Shown: positions 46,952 to 58,453, counted from the first letter of the stretch. The stretch: 64,000 nucleotides of DNA from Streptomyces griseofuscus (GCF_014673495.1 NZ_CP051006.1:2852001-2916000), one strand, 5' to 3'. Numbers and translations: made by a program. Notes: generated from the letters alone by a model not told the origin.

Positions 46952-49288
46952 CTAGGAGGGGGCAAGGGGCGGCTTGCGGCCGCCCGCCGTCGCCGGGGGC
47001 GGGCCGCTCGCCTGGGGGACGGGCACCTCGCCCGGCGGCAGGGGGCGGCGCGTGGGTGAGCCGACGCTGGTCTGGCGGAAGCGCAGCCAGGCCGTCGCCT
47101 CCTCCGGCGGCATCGCCGCGGCCACCAGCCATCCCTGCACCGCGTCGCAGCCCAGGTCCCGCAGCCGCTCCCAGGTCTCGTCGTCCTCCACGCCCTCCGC
47201 GACGACCAGCAGCCCCAGGGAGTGCGCGAGGTCGACGGTGCAGCGCACGATCTCGGCGTCCTCGGTGTCCACCGCGAGCCGGGCCACGAAGGAGCGGTCG
47301 ATCTTCAGCTCGCTGACCGGCAGCCGCCGCAGATGCACCAGGGAGGAGTAACCGGTGCCGAAGTCGTCCAGGGACATCTTCACGCCGTGCCCGGTCAGCG
47401 CCGCGAGGGTGTCGGCGGCCCGCTGCGGGTCCTCCAGCAGGACGTGCTCGGTGATCTCCAGCTGCAACGCGCCCGCCGGTACTCCGTGCCGGGCCAGCCG
47501 CGCGGCGACCGAGCCCGCGAAGCCGGGCGTGTGCACATCGCGCGGGGAGACATTGACCGCGACCGGCACCCGGATGCCCTGCGACCGCCAGCGGGCGACC
47601 TGTTCGAGGGCGGTCTCCAGGACGTACTCGGTGAGATGGGGCATCAGCCCGGAGGACTCGGCGATCGCGATGAACTCGTCCGGCGGCACCTTCCCGCGCT
47701 CCGGGTGCACCCACCGCACCAGCGCTTCGAGCCCGGCGACCTGCCCGTCGAAGCGCACCTTGGGCTGGTAGTGCAGCTGCACCTCGTGCGCGTCCAGCGC
47801 CCGGCGCAGATCGCCGAGGAGGCCGAGCCGGTCCGGGGTGTTGGAGTCCCGCTTGGACTCGTAGACCTCGACGCCCGTACGGTCCCGCTTCGCCTGGTAC
47901 ATGGCCACGTCGGCCCGCCGCAGCAACCCCTCCGCGTCCCTCGCGTGGTCCGGGAAGACGGCGACCCCGGCACTGGCCTCCAGTACGAGGGTGAGGCCGT
48001 CGAGGTCGAGCGGGGAGCTGAGGGCCGTCACCAGGCCGCGGGCGATCCGCATCGCCGACGTGATGGAGTCGGCGACGGGCAGTAAGACCGCGAACTCGTC
48101 GCCGCCGAGCCGGGCCGCCTCCGCACCGCGCGGCAGGGCGAGCCGCAGCCGCTCGGCGATCTGCAACAGCAGCCGGTCACCGGCGAGATGACCGAGGGTG
48201 TCATTGACCGAACGGAAGCGGTCGAGGTCGATGAGCATCAGTGCGGAACGGGCGCCGATGCGATCGGCGTCGTCCAGCGCGGTCCAGATCCGCTCCTGGA
48301 GCCACTGCCGGTTGGGCAGCCCGGTCAGCGGGTCGCGCAGCTGCTCCTCGGCGCGGGCGCGGGCCATCCACAGGGCGGAGTCGAGGGCGATGAGCGGGAT
48401 GGCGAACAGCGGCAGCAGCACCGGCTGGGCGTCGGCGACCACGCACACCAGCGGCGCGATGCCGAGCAGCGCCACGGCCACCAGGCCCTGTCGGACCAGC
48501 GCGGGCCGGGGGATGCTCGGCAGTCCGTGCTCGCGCGGCGCGGTCAGGTACCACAGCAGGCCGCGGCCGACACCGAGATAGGCGACGGCGGCCAGCGCGA
48601 CCTCGGGGGCGGTGGCGAGGCTCCAACTGTGCGCCCGCCAGGGCTGCTCCACACTGGGCACCCGGCCGAGCGCATCGAGCAGCAGGGCGGCCACGCCGAT
48701 GCCGAGGATGTCCGTCGCGCCGTGCAGCACGCCCTGGCGCCAGCGGTGCCGGCGGGCGATGCCGACCAGGACGACGACGGTCAGGCTGACCAGGACGGCG
48801 GGCACCCAGCCGTAGAGCAGCAGCACGGCGAGGGTGAGGGTGGCGCCCGAGCCGGTGCCGCCCCACCAGCGGGCGCGGCCCAGCATGACGAGGTGGCCGA
48901 CGATGATCCCGGTGAGCAGGGCCAGCGACCAGCCGGTGGTGCCGCACGGGAAGAGGGCGTGCCGGCCGCCGAAGGCGCGCAGGAAACCGGCGGCCAGGAC
49001 GAGGGCGGCGGCCGCCGTGACGGCCGCGGGCAGTGCGGGCCAGGGTCCTGCCCGGCCCGGCTCCGGCTCGCCGCCGAGGCCGACGCCCGCGCCCGCGAGA
49101 CCGGGCGCGGGTTCGATGGCGAGCGGCACCCGGGTGCCCGGCGGGGTGACGGGGCCGGGCGCGGCCGGACGGACGCGCGGGCGCGGGCGGCCCCCGGCGC
49201 GGCCGGGCCGCAGGATCTCCCGCCAGGCGAGGGCGCGGCGGCGCAGGCGCAGCCGTGAGTCCGGGGCGACGCTCTCGGTCGGTTCCAT
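46952..49288 (-). CDS. rmdB: Membrane GGDEF-EAL protein (RmdB-like c-di-GMP phosphodiesterase/cyclase)
   Basis: 778 residues from ATG 49288. A Pro/Arg-rich start, about seven to eight membrane segments, then GGDEF (LIDLDRFRSVNDTLGH, RLGGDEFAVLLP) and EAL. The EAL residues are all present: LEALVRW, VNVSPRD, LEITEH, LDDFGTGYSSL, ELKIDRSF, VAEGVED and VQGW, so phosphodiesterase activity is expected. The GGDEF domain lacks a clear RxxD inhibitory site (RGAE in that position). Gene order beside ligA fits RmdB of S. coelicolor, as I recall it, which affects development. Confidence 0.9.
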   Translation of the reverse strand: MEPTESVAPDSRLRLRRRALAWREILRPGRAGGRPRPRVRPAAPGPVTPPGTRVPLAIEPAPGLAGAGVGLGGEPEPGRAGPWPALPAAVTAAAALVLAAGFLRAFGGRHALFPCGTTGWSLALLTGIIVGHLVMLGRARWWGGTGSGATLTLAVLLLYGWVPAVLVSLTVVVLVGIARRHRWRQGVLHGATDILGIGVAALLLDALGRVPSVEQPWRAHSWSLATAPEVALAAVAYLGVGRGLLWYLTAPREHGLPSIPRPALVRQGLVAVALLGIAPLVCVVADAQPVLLPLFAIPLIALDSALWMARARAEEQLRDPLTGLPNRQWLQERIWTALDDADRIGARSALMLIDLDRFRSVNDTLGHLAGDRLLLQIAERLRLALPRGAEAARLGGDEFAVLLPVADSITSAMRIARGLVTALSSPLDLDGLTLVLEASAGVAVFPDHARDAEGLLRRADVAMYQAKRDRTGVEVYESKRDSNTPDRLGLLGDLRRALDAHEVQLHYQPKVRFDGQVAGLEALVRWVHPERGKVPPDEFIAIAESSGLMPHLTEYVLETALEQVARWRSQGIRVPVAVNVSPRDVHTPGFAGSVAARLARHGVPAGALQLEITEHVLLEDPQRAADTLAALTGHGVKMSLDDFGTGYSSLVHLRRLPVSELKIDRSFVARLAVDTEDAEIVRCTVDLAHSLGLLVVAEGVEDDETWERLRDLGCDAVQGWLVAAAMPPEEATAWLRFRQTSVGSPTRRPLPPGEVPVPQASGPPPATAGGRKPPLAPS

Positions 49289-49501
49289 TCCCGTCCCTCT
49301 CACAGCCGGCGGTGCCCACGCCACGCGGCCCGATGTCCGACACCATCGACGGCTTCGCGCTGAAGAAACCCTTGCCGCGCCAGCGGCGGGCAAGGGAAAT
49401 GCCCCCGTCCGCCGCCGGGCACGGCAGGTGCACAACTCAACACTAGGCCGCGCGGGGCTTCCACGGGCACCGGTCGTCGGCGGTTGCCCGAATGCGCCCG
49501 G

Positions 49502-49541
49502 GGCCACCCGTATGCAACTGGTATGCGCCGAACGGGTGGCC
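49502..49541 (-). terminator. ligA terminator hairpin
   Basis: GGCCACCCGT and ACGGGTGGCC form a 10-bp stem around a 20-nt loop, 8 bp after the ligA stop. Between here and rmdB there is one more hairpin (CCCTTGCC/GGCAAGGG, 49369-49396) in the likely rmdB leader. Confidence 0.8.
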
Positions 49542-49549
49542 TTCAACCG

Positions 49550-51763
<2,214 letters not shown>

Positions 51764-52771
51764 TTACTCTGGGTTGTCCGCGAGGGATCTCGCCGCCTGG
51801 ACGCACTGGGCGAGCGCCCGGCGCGCGTAGGCGGGGGAAGCGCCCGCGAGACCGCACGCCGGGGTGAGGGTGACCGCCTCGGCGAGCAGGCCCGGGTGCA
51901 AGCCCAGCCTGCGCCACAACGTCCTGACACCCATGACGCTACCGGCAGGGTCTGACAATGGGCCGTCCGTGCCGGGCACGACACCGGCGAACAGCCGGGT
52001 GCCCGCCTCGACGGCCTCACCGATCACATCGTCGTCACGCTCGGTGAGAAGCGCGAAGTCGAAGGAGACGGCGTCGGCGCCGGCCCGGCGCAGCAGCGCG
52101 AACGGGACGTCGGGGGCGCAGGAGTGGACGGCGACGGGTCCGTCCGGGTGGGCGCCGATGACGTCGCGCAGGGTGTGCTCGACGAGTTGGCGGTCGACGG
52201 CGCGGTGGGTGCGGTAGCCGCTGGCGGTGCGGACCTGGCCGCGCAGTACGGCGGTGAGCGAGGGCTCGTCGAGCTGGAGCAGGACGCGGGCGCCGGGCAC
52301 CCGGCGCCGGACCTCGGCGAGATGCAGCCGCAATCCCTCGGCGAGGGAGGCGGCGAGGTCGCGGCAGGCGCCGAGATCGGAGAGGGCGGCCTCGCCGCCT
52401 CGCAGCTCCAGGGCGGCGGCGAGCGTCCAGGGCCCGACCGCCTGCACCTTCAGGTCGCCCTCGTACCCCTGGGTGAACTCCTCCAGCGCGTCCAGGTCCT
52501 CCCGCAGCCAGCCCCACGCCCGCCGGGTGTCGCGCCCCGGCCGGTCACCGATCCGCCAGCCGCTGGGCTCCACGCGCGCGTACAGCTCGACCAGCATCCC
52601 GGCGGTCCGGCCGATCATGTCGGCGCCGGGGCCGCGGGCGGGCAGTTCGGGCAGGTACGGGAAGTCCTCGAAGGATCCGGTGACGGTCTTGACGGCCTCC
52701 CGGGCGTCCCCGCCCGGCATGGACCCGACCCCGGTGGCCCCGGCGAACCTGAACACGCTGTTTTCGCTCAC
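51764..52771 (-). CDS. Cobalamin-independent methionine-synthase-like (MetE C-domain) protein
   Basis: 335 residues, about half the length of MetE, corresponding to its catalytic barrel. GATGVGSMPGGDAREA opens the barrel; zinc ligands are suggested by His and Cys in VAVHSCAPDVPF and Cys in TLTPACGLAG. QLDEPSLTAVLRGQV marks a conserved strand. Such short proteins are widely annotated as methionine synthase in actinomycetes but lack the MetE N-domain, so the methyl donor may differ. Its start is GTG. It lies directly upstream of ligA. Confidence 0.82.
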   Translation of the reverse strand: MSENSVFRFAGATGVGSMPGGDAREAVKTVTGSFEDFPYLPELPARGPGADMIGRTAGMLVELYARVEPSGWRIGDRPGRDTRRAWGWLREDLDALEEFTQGYEGDLKVQAVGPWTLAAALELRGGEAALSDLGACRDLAASLAEGLRLHLAEVRRRVPGARVLLQLDEPSLTAVLRGQVRTASGYRTHRAVDRQLVEHTLRDVIGAHPDGPVAVHSCAPDVPFALLRRAGADAVSFDFALLTERDDDVIGEAVEAGTRLFAGVVPGTDGPLSDPAGSVMGVRTLWRRLGLHPGLLAEAVTLTPACGLAGASPAYARRALAQCVQAARSLADNPE

Positions 52772-52800
52772 CGGAGAAGCCTACGGAACCGGCGGGCGCC

Positions 52801-52850
52801 GCTCAGCGGCACGGTCGTACCGACAGCTCAGCGGCCCGGTCGTACCGTCA
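52801..52850. repeat. 25-bp tandem duplication over the SDR stop codon
   Basis: Bases 52801-52825 and 52826-52850 match at 23 of 25 positions (differences at unit positions 11 and 23). The second unit contains the SDR stop codon and its last codons (LTVRPGR); the first lies just beyond it, out of frame. It looks like a local duplication of the gene's 3' end. Confidence 0.9.
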
Positions 52851-53517
52851 GATCATTGACCTCGGCGTCCCGGGGCAGGTCGAGGGCCATCACGATCGTC
52901 GTGGCCACCGACTCGGGGTCGATCCACTTGTCGGCGTCGTACTCCTTGCCCTCCTGCTGGTGCACCTTGGCCTGCATGGGGCTCGCGGTGCGGCCCGGGT
53001 AGACGGAGGTGACGCGGACTCCGGAGGCGTGCTCCTCCTGGCGCAGGGCGTCGGCGAGGGCCTTGAGACCGTGCTTGGAGGCGGCGTAGGCGGCCCAGCC
53101 GGCGTGCGCGGCGAGGCCCGCCCCGGAGTTGACGAAGAGGACATGGCCGCGGGACGCGCGCAGCTGGGGCAGCAAAAGGCGGGTCAGCTCGGCGGGGGCG
53201 AGGAGGTTGACGTCGAGCTGGTGGCGCCAGGACCTGGGGGTCAGTTCGCCGACCTCGCCGAGGTCCACCACGCCCGCGATGTGCAGCAGCGAGTCCACCC
53301 GGTCGGGCAGGGTCTGGTGGGAGAACGCCCAGGAGAGCCGGTCCGGTTCGGCGAGGTCGCCGACCAGGGTGCGCGCCCCGGGGAACTCCGCGGCCAGTTC
53401 CTTCGCGCGGCCCGCGTCGCGCGCGTGCAGCACGAGTTCGTCCCCGCGCGCGTGCAGCCGGCGGGCGAGGGCCGCGCCGATGCCGGAACCGGCCCCGGTG
53501 ATCACATGTGTAGCCAT
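52828..53517 (-). CDS. Short-chain dehydrogenase/reductase
   Basis: 229 residues from ATG 53517 (9 bp later than another ATG). The TGxxxGxG motif (ITGAGSGIGAALARRL), LHIAGVVDLGE for NNAG, Ser in FVNSGAG and the YAASK catalytic pair (AAYAASKHGLKALADAL) show a classical SDR, with Tyr and Lys in place. SVYPGRTASPM follows. The cofactor loop has Arg after strand 2 (LHARDAGR), suggesting NADP. The substrate is unknown. Confidence 0.92.
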   Translation of the reverse strand: MATHVITGAGSGIGAALARRLHARGDELVLHARDAGRAKELAAEFPGARTLVGDLAEPDRLSWAFSHQTLPDRVDSLLHIAGVVDLGEVGELTPRSWRHQLDVNLLAPAELTRLLLPQLRASRGHVLFVNSGAGLAAHAGWAAYAASKHGLKALADALRQEEHASGVRVTSVYPGRTASPMQAKVHQQEGKEYDADKWIDPESVATTIVMALDLPRDAEVNDLTVRPGR

Positions 53518-53533
53518 ACCCGCCATGCTCGCA

Positions 53534-54073
53534 TCAGCGGGTGCCCAGCTGCTCCTCCAGGTAGGCCAGGGCGCCGACCGGCTCCTCGGCGAAGAAGACC
53601 AGGTCGGCCAGGGGGCGGGGCAGGAAGCCCTCCTCCTCCATGCGGCGGAACTGCTCGCGCAGCCCGTCGTAGAACCCGGCCGTGTTCAGCAGCACCACCG
53701 GCTTCTGGGTGCGGCCGTGCTTCTTCAGCTCCAGGATCTCGGTGGCCTCGTCCAGGGTGCCGGTGCCGCCCACCATGACGACCACGGCGTCGGCCTTCTC
53801 CAGGAGCAGCTTCTTGCGCTCGGCGAGGTCGGAGGCGATCACCATCTCGTCGGCGGCGGGCCGCGTCTTGTTGGCCAGGAACTCCACGGACACGCCGACC
53901 AGCCGGCCGCCCGCCTCCTCCACCCCGTCGGCGACGACCTTCATCAGGCCGACGTTGGAGCCGCCCCAGACCAGGGTGTGACCGCCCTTGCCGATCAGCT
54001 TCGCGAACTCACGGGCGGGGCGGGTGTACCGCTCGTCGAGGTCGGCGGCGGAGAGGAAGACACAGATGTTCAT
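53534..54073 (-). CDS. LOG-family (TIGR00730-like) Rossmann protein
   Basis: 179 residues. MNICVFLSAADLDERYTRP, the nucleotide loop LVWGGSNVGLMKVVADGV and the second signature VVVMVGGTGTLDEATEIL (in place of PGGxGTxxE) identify the family. Relatives include cytokinin riboside monophosphate phosphoribohydrolases; the first Gly-Gly signature here has an extra residue and Pro is replaced by Val in the second. It may be a nucleotide hydrolase. It is divergent from the DUF427 gene, with 51 bp between starts. Confidence 0.88.
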   Translation of the reverse strand: MNICVFLSAADLDERYTRPAREFAKLIGKGGHTLVWGGSNVGLMKVVADGVEEAGGRLVGVSVEFLANKTRPAADEMVIASDLAERKKLLLEKADAVVVMVGGTGTLDEATEILELKKHGRTQKPVVLLNTAGFYDGLREQFRRMEEEGFLPRPLADLVFFAEEPVGALAYLEEQLGTR

Positions 54074-54124
54074 GGTCCCCACCGTACGCGGGAAGAACCG
54101 GGGGCCCGTCGGCGCTGTCCAGGT

Positions 54125-54448
54125 ATGGCCGAAGGACACACCATCACCATCGAAGCCGGCGAGCGGCACGTGCGCGTGGTGCACGGCGACCAGGTGCTCG
54201 CGGAGACCGACCGCCCCCTCGTACTGCGCGAGACGGGCTGCCCGGATCGCTACTACATCCCGGCCGAGGACGTACGCCTCGACCTGCTGACCCCGTCCGG
54301 GACCCACACCGTCTGCCCGTTCAAGGGCACGGCGTCCTACTGGTCGCTGCCGGACGCGCCGGACCTGGTCTGGGCGTACCCGGAGCCGAAGCCGGACGTC
54401 GCGCCGATCAAGGACCACCTCTGCTTCTACGACGTCGACGTGTCGTGA
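54125..54448 (+). CDS. DUF427 family protein
   Basis: 107 residues, one complete DUF427 domain: HVRVVHGDQVLAETDRPLVL, then CPDRYYIPAEDVRLDLL, HTVCPFKGTASYWSL and LVWAYPEPKPDVAPIKDHLCFY. The Tyr-Tyr-Ile-Pro and CP(F/Y)KG motifs are the family's signature. The function is not established. There is little space for a ribosome binding site (AGGT at -4), so near-leaderless translation is possible. Confidence 0.92.
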   Translation: MAEGHTITIEAGERHVRVVHGDQVLAETDRPLVLRETGCPDRYYIPAEDVRLDLLTPSGTHTVCPFKGTASYWSLPDAPDLVWAYPEPKPDVAPIKDHLCFYDVDVS

Positions 54449-54485
54449 GCGACGAGTCCGGCGTCGTGCGGCAGTCTGCACCGAC

Positions 54486-55268
54486 ATGGACAAGAAGACG
54501 ACTTCACGCGACGGAACCTCCCTCGCCTACTCGGTGAGCGGCCGGGGGCCCGTGGTGATCCTGGTGAGCGGCGCGATGTCCACCGGCGGCACCCTGGCCC
54601 CCCTGGCCGAGCGGCTCGCGGACCGGCTGACGGCCGTCGTCTACGACCGCCGGGGCCGCGGCAGAAGCGGCGACACGGCGCCGTACGCGGTGGACCGCGA
54701 GGTCGAGGACCTGGCCGCGCTGCTGGACGCCGTCGGCGGGGACGCCGGGCTGTTCGGCGTCTCCTCCGGCGGCGCGCTGGCGCTGGAGGCGGCGGCGAGC
54801 GGGCTGCCGGTCACCCGTACGGCGGTGTACGAGGTGCCGTACGCGGACCATCTGGCGGACGGCGCCGCGCGGGAGGCCGCGTACAAGCGGGACCTGGGAC
54901 AGGCGCTCGCGGAGGGCCGGCAGGGGGACGCGGTCGAGCTGTTCCTGCGGCTCACCGGGCTCGGCGAGGAGATGATCCAGCGCGCCCGCCAGTCCCCCAT
55001 GTGGCCGGGCCTGGAGGCCGCCGCGCCGAGCCTCGCCCACGACGACGCCGTGATGGACGACGGACTGCTCCCCCGTGCCCGCCTCGCGGCCGTCTCCGTG
55101 CCGCTGCTGGCGGTCGTGGGCGGCGCGAGCCCCGAGTGGATGCGGCGGGCCGGCCGGGACATCGCGGACGCGGTGCCCGGCGGCGCGTACCGGGTCCTGG
55201 AGGGGCAGACCCACATGGTGGAGCCGGAGGTGCTGGGGCCGGTGCTGGCGGAGTTCTTCGCCGGTTAG
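54486..55268 (+). CDS. Alpha/beta hydrolase
   Basis: 260 residues. VSGAMSTGGTLAPLAERLAD is the oxyanion strand, YDRRGRGRSGDTAPYAVDRE the conserved loop, nucleophile Ser in LFGVSSGGALALEAA, and the His in EGQTHMVEPEVLG. The acid is probably in the SVPLLAVVGGASPEW strand, where the usual Asp is not obvious (Glu in PEW). The substrate is unknown. It is 37 bp downstream of the DUF427 gene on the same strand and convergent with mnmA. Confidence 0.88.
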   Translation: MDKKTTSRDGTSLAYSVSGRGPVVILVSGAMSTGGTLAPLAERLADRLTAVVYDRRGRGRSGDTAPYAVDREVEDLAALLDAVGGDAGLFGVSSGGALALEAAASGLPVTRTAVYEVPYADHLADGAAREAAYKRDLGQALAEGRQGDAVELFLRLTGLGEEMIQRARQSPMWPGLEAAAPSLAHDDAVMDDGLLPRARLAAVSVPLLAVVGGASPEWMRRAGRDIADAVPGGAYRVLEGQTHMVEPEVLGPVLAEFFAG

Positions 55269-55293
55269 GCGGAAGAGCGCCTCGAAACGGCGG

Positions 55294-56415
55294 TCACGCC
55301 GCCGTCGTCGCCCGGGTGGTGGAGGCGATGGTGGCCGAGCCGACGACGCGGGTGCCGTCGTAGAGCACGATCGCCTGGCCGGGGGCGACGCCGCGGACCG
55401 GTTCGGTGAAGGTGACGCGCAGTTCGCCGTCGACCGGCTCGGCCCGCACCTCGGTCTCGCCGCCGTGGGCGCGCAGCTGGGCGGTGTAGGTCCCGGGGCC
55501 GGTGGGGGCGGTGCCGCACCAGCGGGGCTTGATCGCGGTGAGGGCGGTGACGTCCAGGGCGGCGGCCGGGCCGACGGTGACGGTGTTGTCCACCGGGGAG
55601 ATGTCGAGGACGTAGCGCGGCTTGCCGTCGGGGGCCGGGGTGCCGATGCGCAGGCCCTTGCGCTGGCCGATCGTGAAGCCGTACGCCCCCTCGTGGGTGC
55701 CCAGGCGGGCGCCGGACTCGTCCACGATGTCGCCCTCGGCCTTGCCGAGCCGCCGGGCGAGGAAGCCCTGGGTGTCGCCGTCGGCGATGAAGCAGATGTC
55801 GTGCGAGTCGGGCTTCTTGGCCACCGCGAGGCCCCGGCGCTCGGCCTCCGCGCGGATCTCCTCCTTGGTGGTGACCGTGTCACCGAGCGGGAACATCGCG
55901 TGCGCGAGCTGCTTCTCGTCCAGGACGCCGAGCACGTACGACTGGTCCTTGGCCATGTCGGAGGCGCGGTGCAGCTCGCGGGAGCCGTCCGCGCGGACGA
56001 TCACCTGGGCGTAGTGGCCGGTGCAGACGGCGTCGAAGCCGAGGGCGAGCGCCTTGTCGAGGAGCGCGGCGAACTTGATCTTCTCGTTGCAGCGCAGGCA
56101 GGGATTGGGGGTGCGACCGGCCTCGTACTCGGCGATGAAGTCCTCGACGACGTCCTCGCGGAAGCGGTCGGCGAGGTCCCACACGTAGAAGGGGATGCCG
56201 ATGACATCGGCGGCGCGGCGGGCGTCGCGCGAGTCCTCGATGGTGCAACAGCCCCGCGCGCCGGTGCGGAAGGACTGGGGGTTGGCGGAGAGCGCGAGAT
56301 GGACGCCGGTGACGTCATGGCCGGCTTCCGCGGCGCGCGCGGCGGCGACGGCGGAGTCGACCCCGCCGGACATGGCGGCGAGGACGCGGAGGGGGCGCTG
56401 CGGGGTCTCAGTCAT
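55294..56415 (-). CDS. mnmA: tRNA-specific 2-thiouridylase
   Basis: 373 residues. The PP-loop [15 protein letters not shown], the first catalytic Cys in [15 protein letters not shown] and the second Cys in [17 protein letters not shown] are visible. [14 protein letters not shown] [12 protein letters not shown] and a beta-barrel C-domain ([14 protein letters not shown]) follow. An unusual [16 protein letters not shown] near residue 55 is typical of the family. It thiolates U34 of Lys, Glu and Gln tRNAs, using sulfur from the cysteine desulfurase encoded just upstream on the same strand. Between them lies a TPP-riboswitch-like RNA on the opposite strand. Confidence 0.96.
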   Translation of the reverse strand: MTETPQRPLRVLAAMSGGVDSAVAAARAAEAGHDVTGVHLALSANPQSFRTGARGCCTIEDSRDARRAADVIGIPFYVWDLADRFREDVVEDFIAEYEAGRTPNPCLRCNEKIKFAALLDKALALGFDAVCTGHYAQVIVRADGSRELHRASDMAKDQSYVLGVLDEKQLAHAMFPLGDTVTTKEEIRAEAERRGLAVAKKPDSHDICFIADGDTQGFLARRLGKAEGDIVDESGARLGTHEGAYGFTIGQRKGLRIGTPAPDGKPRYVLDISPVDNTVTVGPAAALDVTALTAIKPRWCGTAPTGPGTYTAQLRAHGGETEVRAEPVDGELRVTFTEPVRGVAPGQAIVLYDGTRVVGSATIASTTRATTAA

Positions 56416-56496
56416 AACCCTTCCAGGGTACGGGCCCCGGAAAAATCATGGGCCGGGCTCTTTATGTCTGGTATGGGCTGGAATACCCTGATTGCA

Positions 56497-56690
56497 GACC
56501 TACGAGACGAGTGAGGGAGTCCAAGCGGAGTAGCCGACTTCAGCGTGAGACCGCGAGGGATCCGCTGGTGCCGACGTCGACGCTCGGGCTGAGAGGCCGG
56601 AAGGTCGCAGGACGGACCGGAAGGCGACCTCCAGACACCTGATCCGGACCATACCGGCGAAGGGAACCCGCCTCGTAGGTCGTTTTCTGT
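56497..56690 (+). ncRNA. TPP-riboswitch-like RNA without a downstream gene
   Basis: The + strand holds a THI-box aptamer: P2 CUGG (56565)/CCAG (56631), UGC, P3 CCGA/UCGG, CUGAGA at 56589-56594, an extra GGUCGC/GCGACC stem, then ACCUGAUCCGG at 56637 and CCGGCGAAGGGA at 56654 (P4/P5). A 10-bp closing stem, GACCTACGAG (56497-56506) with CTCGTAGGTC (56672-56681), is followed by GTTTTC, like a terminator. Downstream on the + strand there is only the antisense of the cysteine desulfurase gene. So it is an orphan riboswitch, a relic, or a stand-alone TPP-binding sRNA. Assignment is from motif recognition only. Confidence 0.75.
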
Positions 56691-56710
56691 GCCCTTTTCC
56701 GGTCGCGGGT

Positions 56711-57880
56711 TCAGGTGAGCCCGGCCGCGCGGGCGCGCTCCACGGCGGGTCCGATGGCCTTGGCGACCTCGTCCACGTCCGCCTGGGTGGAGGTGTGGCC
56801 GAGGGAGAAGCGCAGGGTGCCGCGGGCCAGATCGGGGTCCACGCCGGCGGCGAGCAGGACATGGCTCGGCTGGGCGACGCCCGCGGTGCAGGCGGAGCCG
56901 GTGGAGCACTCGATGCCCTGGGCGTCCATCAGGAGCAGCAGGGAGTCGCCCTCGCAGCCGGGGAAGGTGAAGTGCGCGTTGGCGGGCAGCCGGCCGCCGG
57001 GGGCGGGGTCGCCGCCGAGGATCGCGTCCGGCACGGCGGCCAGCACGGCGTCGGTCAACCGGTCGCGCAGGGCGCCCACTTCACGCTCGAAGGCACCGCG
57101 CCGCTCCGCCGCGAGGCGGCCGGCGACGGCGAAGGAGGCGATGGCGGGGACGTCCAGGGTGCCGGAGCGCACATGGCGTTCCTGGCCGCCGCCGTGCAGG
57201 ACGGGGACGGGGGTGTGCTCGCGGCCCAGCAGCAGGGCGCCGATGCCGTACGGCCCGCCGATCTTGTGCCCCGAGACGGTCATCGCGGCCAGACCGCTTG
57301 CGCCGAAGTCGACGGGGACCTGGCCGAAGGCCTGGACGGCGTCCGCGTGCAGCGGTACGCCGAACTCGGCGGCCACGTCGGCGAGTTCACGGATCGGCAT
57401 GATCGTGCCGATCTCGTTGTTGGCCCACATCACGGTGGCCAGCGCGACATCCTCGGGAGCGCGGGCGATGGCCTCGCGCAGGGCGCCGGGATGCACACGG
57501 CCATGGGCGTCCACGGGGAGGTACTCGACGGTGGCGCCCTCGTGCTCGCCGAGCCAGTGCACGGCGTCCAGGACGGCGTGGTGCTCGACGGGGCTGGACA
57601 GCACGCGGGTACGGGCGGGGTCGGCGGCGCGGCGGGACCAGTACAGGCCCTTCACGGCGAGGTTGTCGGCCTCGGTGCCGCCGGAGGTGAACACGACCTC
57701 GCTGGGTCGTGCGCCGAGCGCGTCCGCGAGCGTCTCGCGGGATTCCTCGACCGTACGGCGGGCCCGGCGGCCGGAGGCGTGCAGGGAGGAGGCGTTGCCC
57801 GTGCTGCTCAGCTGCGCGGTCAGCGCCTCTGCCGCCTCCGGGAGCATCGGGGTGGTCGCGGCGTGGTCGAGGTAAGCCAT
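56711..57880 (-). CDS. Cysteine desulfurase (NifS/IscS-like)
   Basis: 389 residues, class V PLP enzyme. [14 protein letters not shown] opens it, [15 protein letters not shown] follows, the PLP Lys is in [16 protein letters not shown], and the catalytic Cys is in [21 protein letters not shown]. The long loop before the Cys is of the IscS/NifS type. It supplies persulfide sulfur, most directly to MnmA encoded next on the same strand. The 295-bp gap to mnmA is occupied by the riboswitch-like RNA on the other strand. Confidence 0.95.
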   Translation of the reverse strand: MAYLDHAATTPMLPEAAEALTAQLSSTGNASSLHASGRRARRTVEESRETLADALGARPSEVVFTSGGTEADNLAVKGLYWSRRAADPARTRVLSSPVEHHAVLDAVHWLGEHEGATVEYLPVDAHGRVHPGALREAIARAPEDVALATVMWANNEIGTIMPIRELADVAAEFGVPLHADAVQAFGQVPVDFGASGLAAMTVSGHKIGGPYGIGALLLGREHTPVPVLHGGGQERHVRSGTLDVPAIASFAVAGRLAAERRGAFEREVGALRDRLTDAVLAAVPDAILGGDPAPGGRLPANAHFTFPGCEGDSLLLLMDAQGIECSTGSACTAGVAQPSHVLLAAGVDPDLARGTLRFSLGHTSTQADVDEVAKAIGPAVERARAAGLT

Positions 57881-57971
57881 GGTGGGGAGATTCTACGGCG
57901 CGGCCTTCTCTTCGGCGGTGCGCCCTCCGTCAGCCGCGCCCGCCCCCCTCGCCGTACGGGCCGGCGGCCGG

Positions 57972-58256
57972 TCACAGGCTCCAGGAGACCGTGTGGGAGA
58001 CCTGGATGGCGATCAGCAGGACCGCGAGGTCGGCGACGCCCAGGGCCAGACCCAGGTAGGCGCGGCCGCGGCGGGCGGTGCCGCGCCACAGGGAGACCGC
58101 GGCCAGGGCGATGGCGATCGGGCCGAGGAACAGGTTCAGCACGAGGAGGCCGAGAAGGCCGAGGATGAAGGACGCGACGGCCATGCCGTCGGCGTCACGG
58201 GTGCGGGTGGGGGCCGGGGCCTCGGTGCGGCCCGTGGCCGGTGCGGTGAGTTGCAT
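57972..58256 (-). CDS. DUF4190-like small membrane protein
   Basis: 94 residues: a 23-residue polar N-terminus, then DGMAVASFILGLLGLLVLNLFLGPIAIALA and GRAYLGLALGVADLAVLLIAI. The A-x-x-S-x-x-L-G-x-L-G start and the G-R-x-L-A/G-x-x-G-x-x-L-G repeat are those of DUF4190. The function is unknown. It is 29 bp after the small membrane ORF upstream, with which it is probably co-transcribed. Confidence 0.88.
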   Translation of the reverse strand: MQLTAPATGRTEAPAPTRTRDADGMAVASFILGLLGLLVLNLFLGPIAIALAAVSLWRGTARRGRAYLGLALGVADLAVLLIAIQVSHTVSWSL

Positions 58257-58285
58257 GGTGCTCGACTCCCGATGGTCGGTGGCGG

Positions 58286-58453
58286 TCAGTTGGCCGAGGC
58301 GCGCCGGCGGCGGCCGATCCGCTCGCGGACGGCGAAGACGCCGAGCCAGACGGCGATGACGGCGGCCAGTGCGCCGGTGACGGTCAGCGGTGCGTGGGCG
58401 ACGGTGCCCAGCACCACACCGAGCAGCATGAGTGCGGCGACAAGGAACAGCAT
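58286..58453 (-). CDS. Small two-helix membrane protein
   Basis: 55 residues from ATG 58453, which has GGAGGGGG ten bases upstream; a longer frame starts at 58525. MLFLVAALMLLGVVLGTV and ALAAVIAVWLGVFAV are the two membrane segments, ending RERIGRRRRASAN. It lies divergent from a TetR gene whose operator-like palindromes occupy the gap, so it is probably a target of that regulator. Confidence 0.75.
   Translation of the reverse strand: MLFLVAALMLLGVVLGTVAHAPLTVTGALAAVIAVWLGVFAVRERIGRRRRASAN

Noticed and set aside
56570..56592. Retron-like ncRNA because of the flanking inverted repeats
   Set aside because: No reverse transcriptase gene is nearby and the interior matches a TPP aptamer closely, which explains the structure better.
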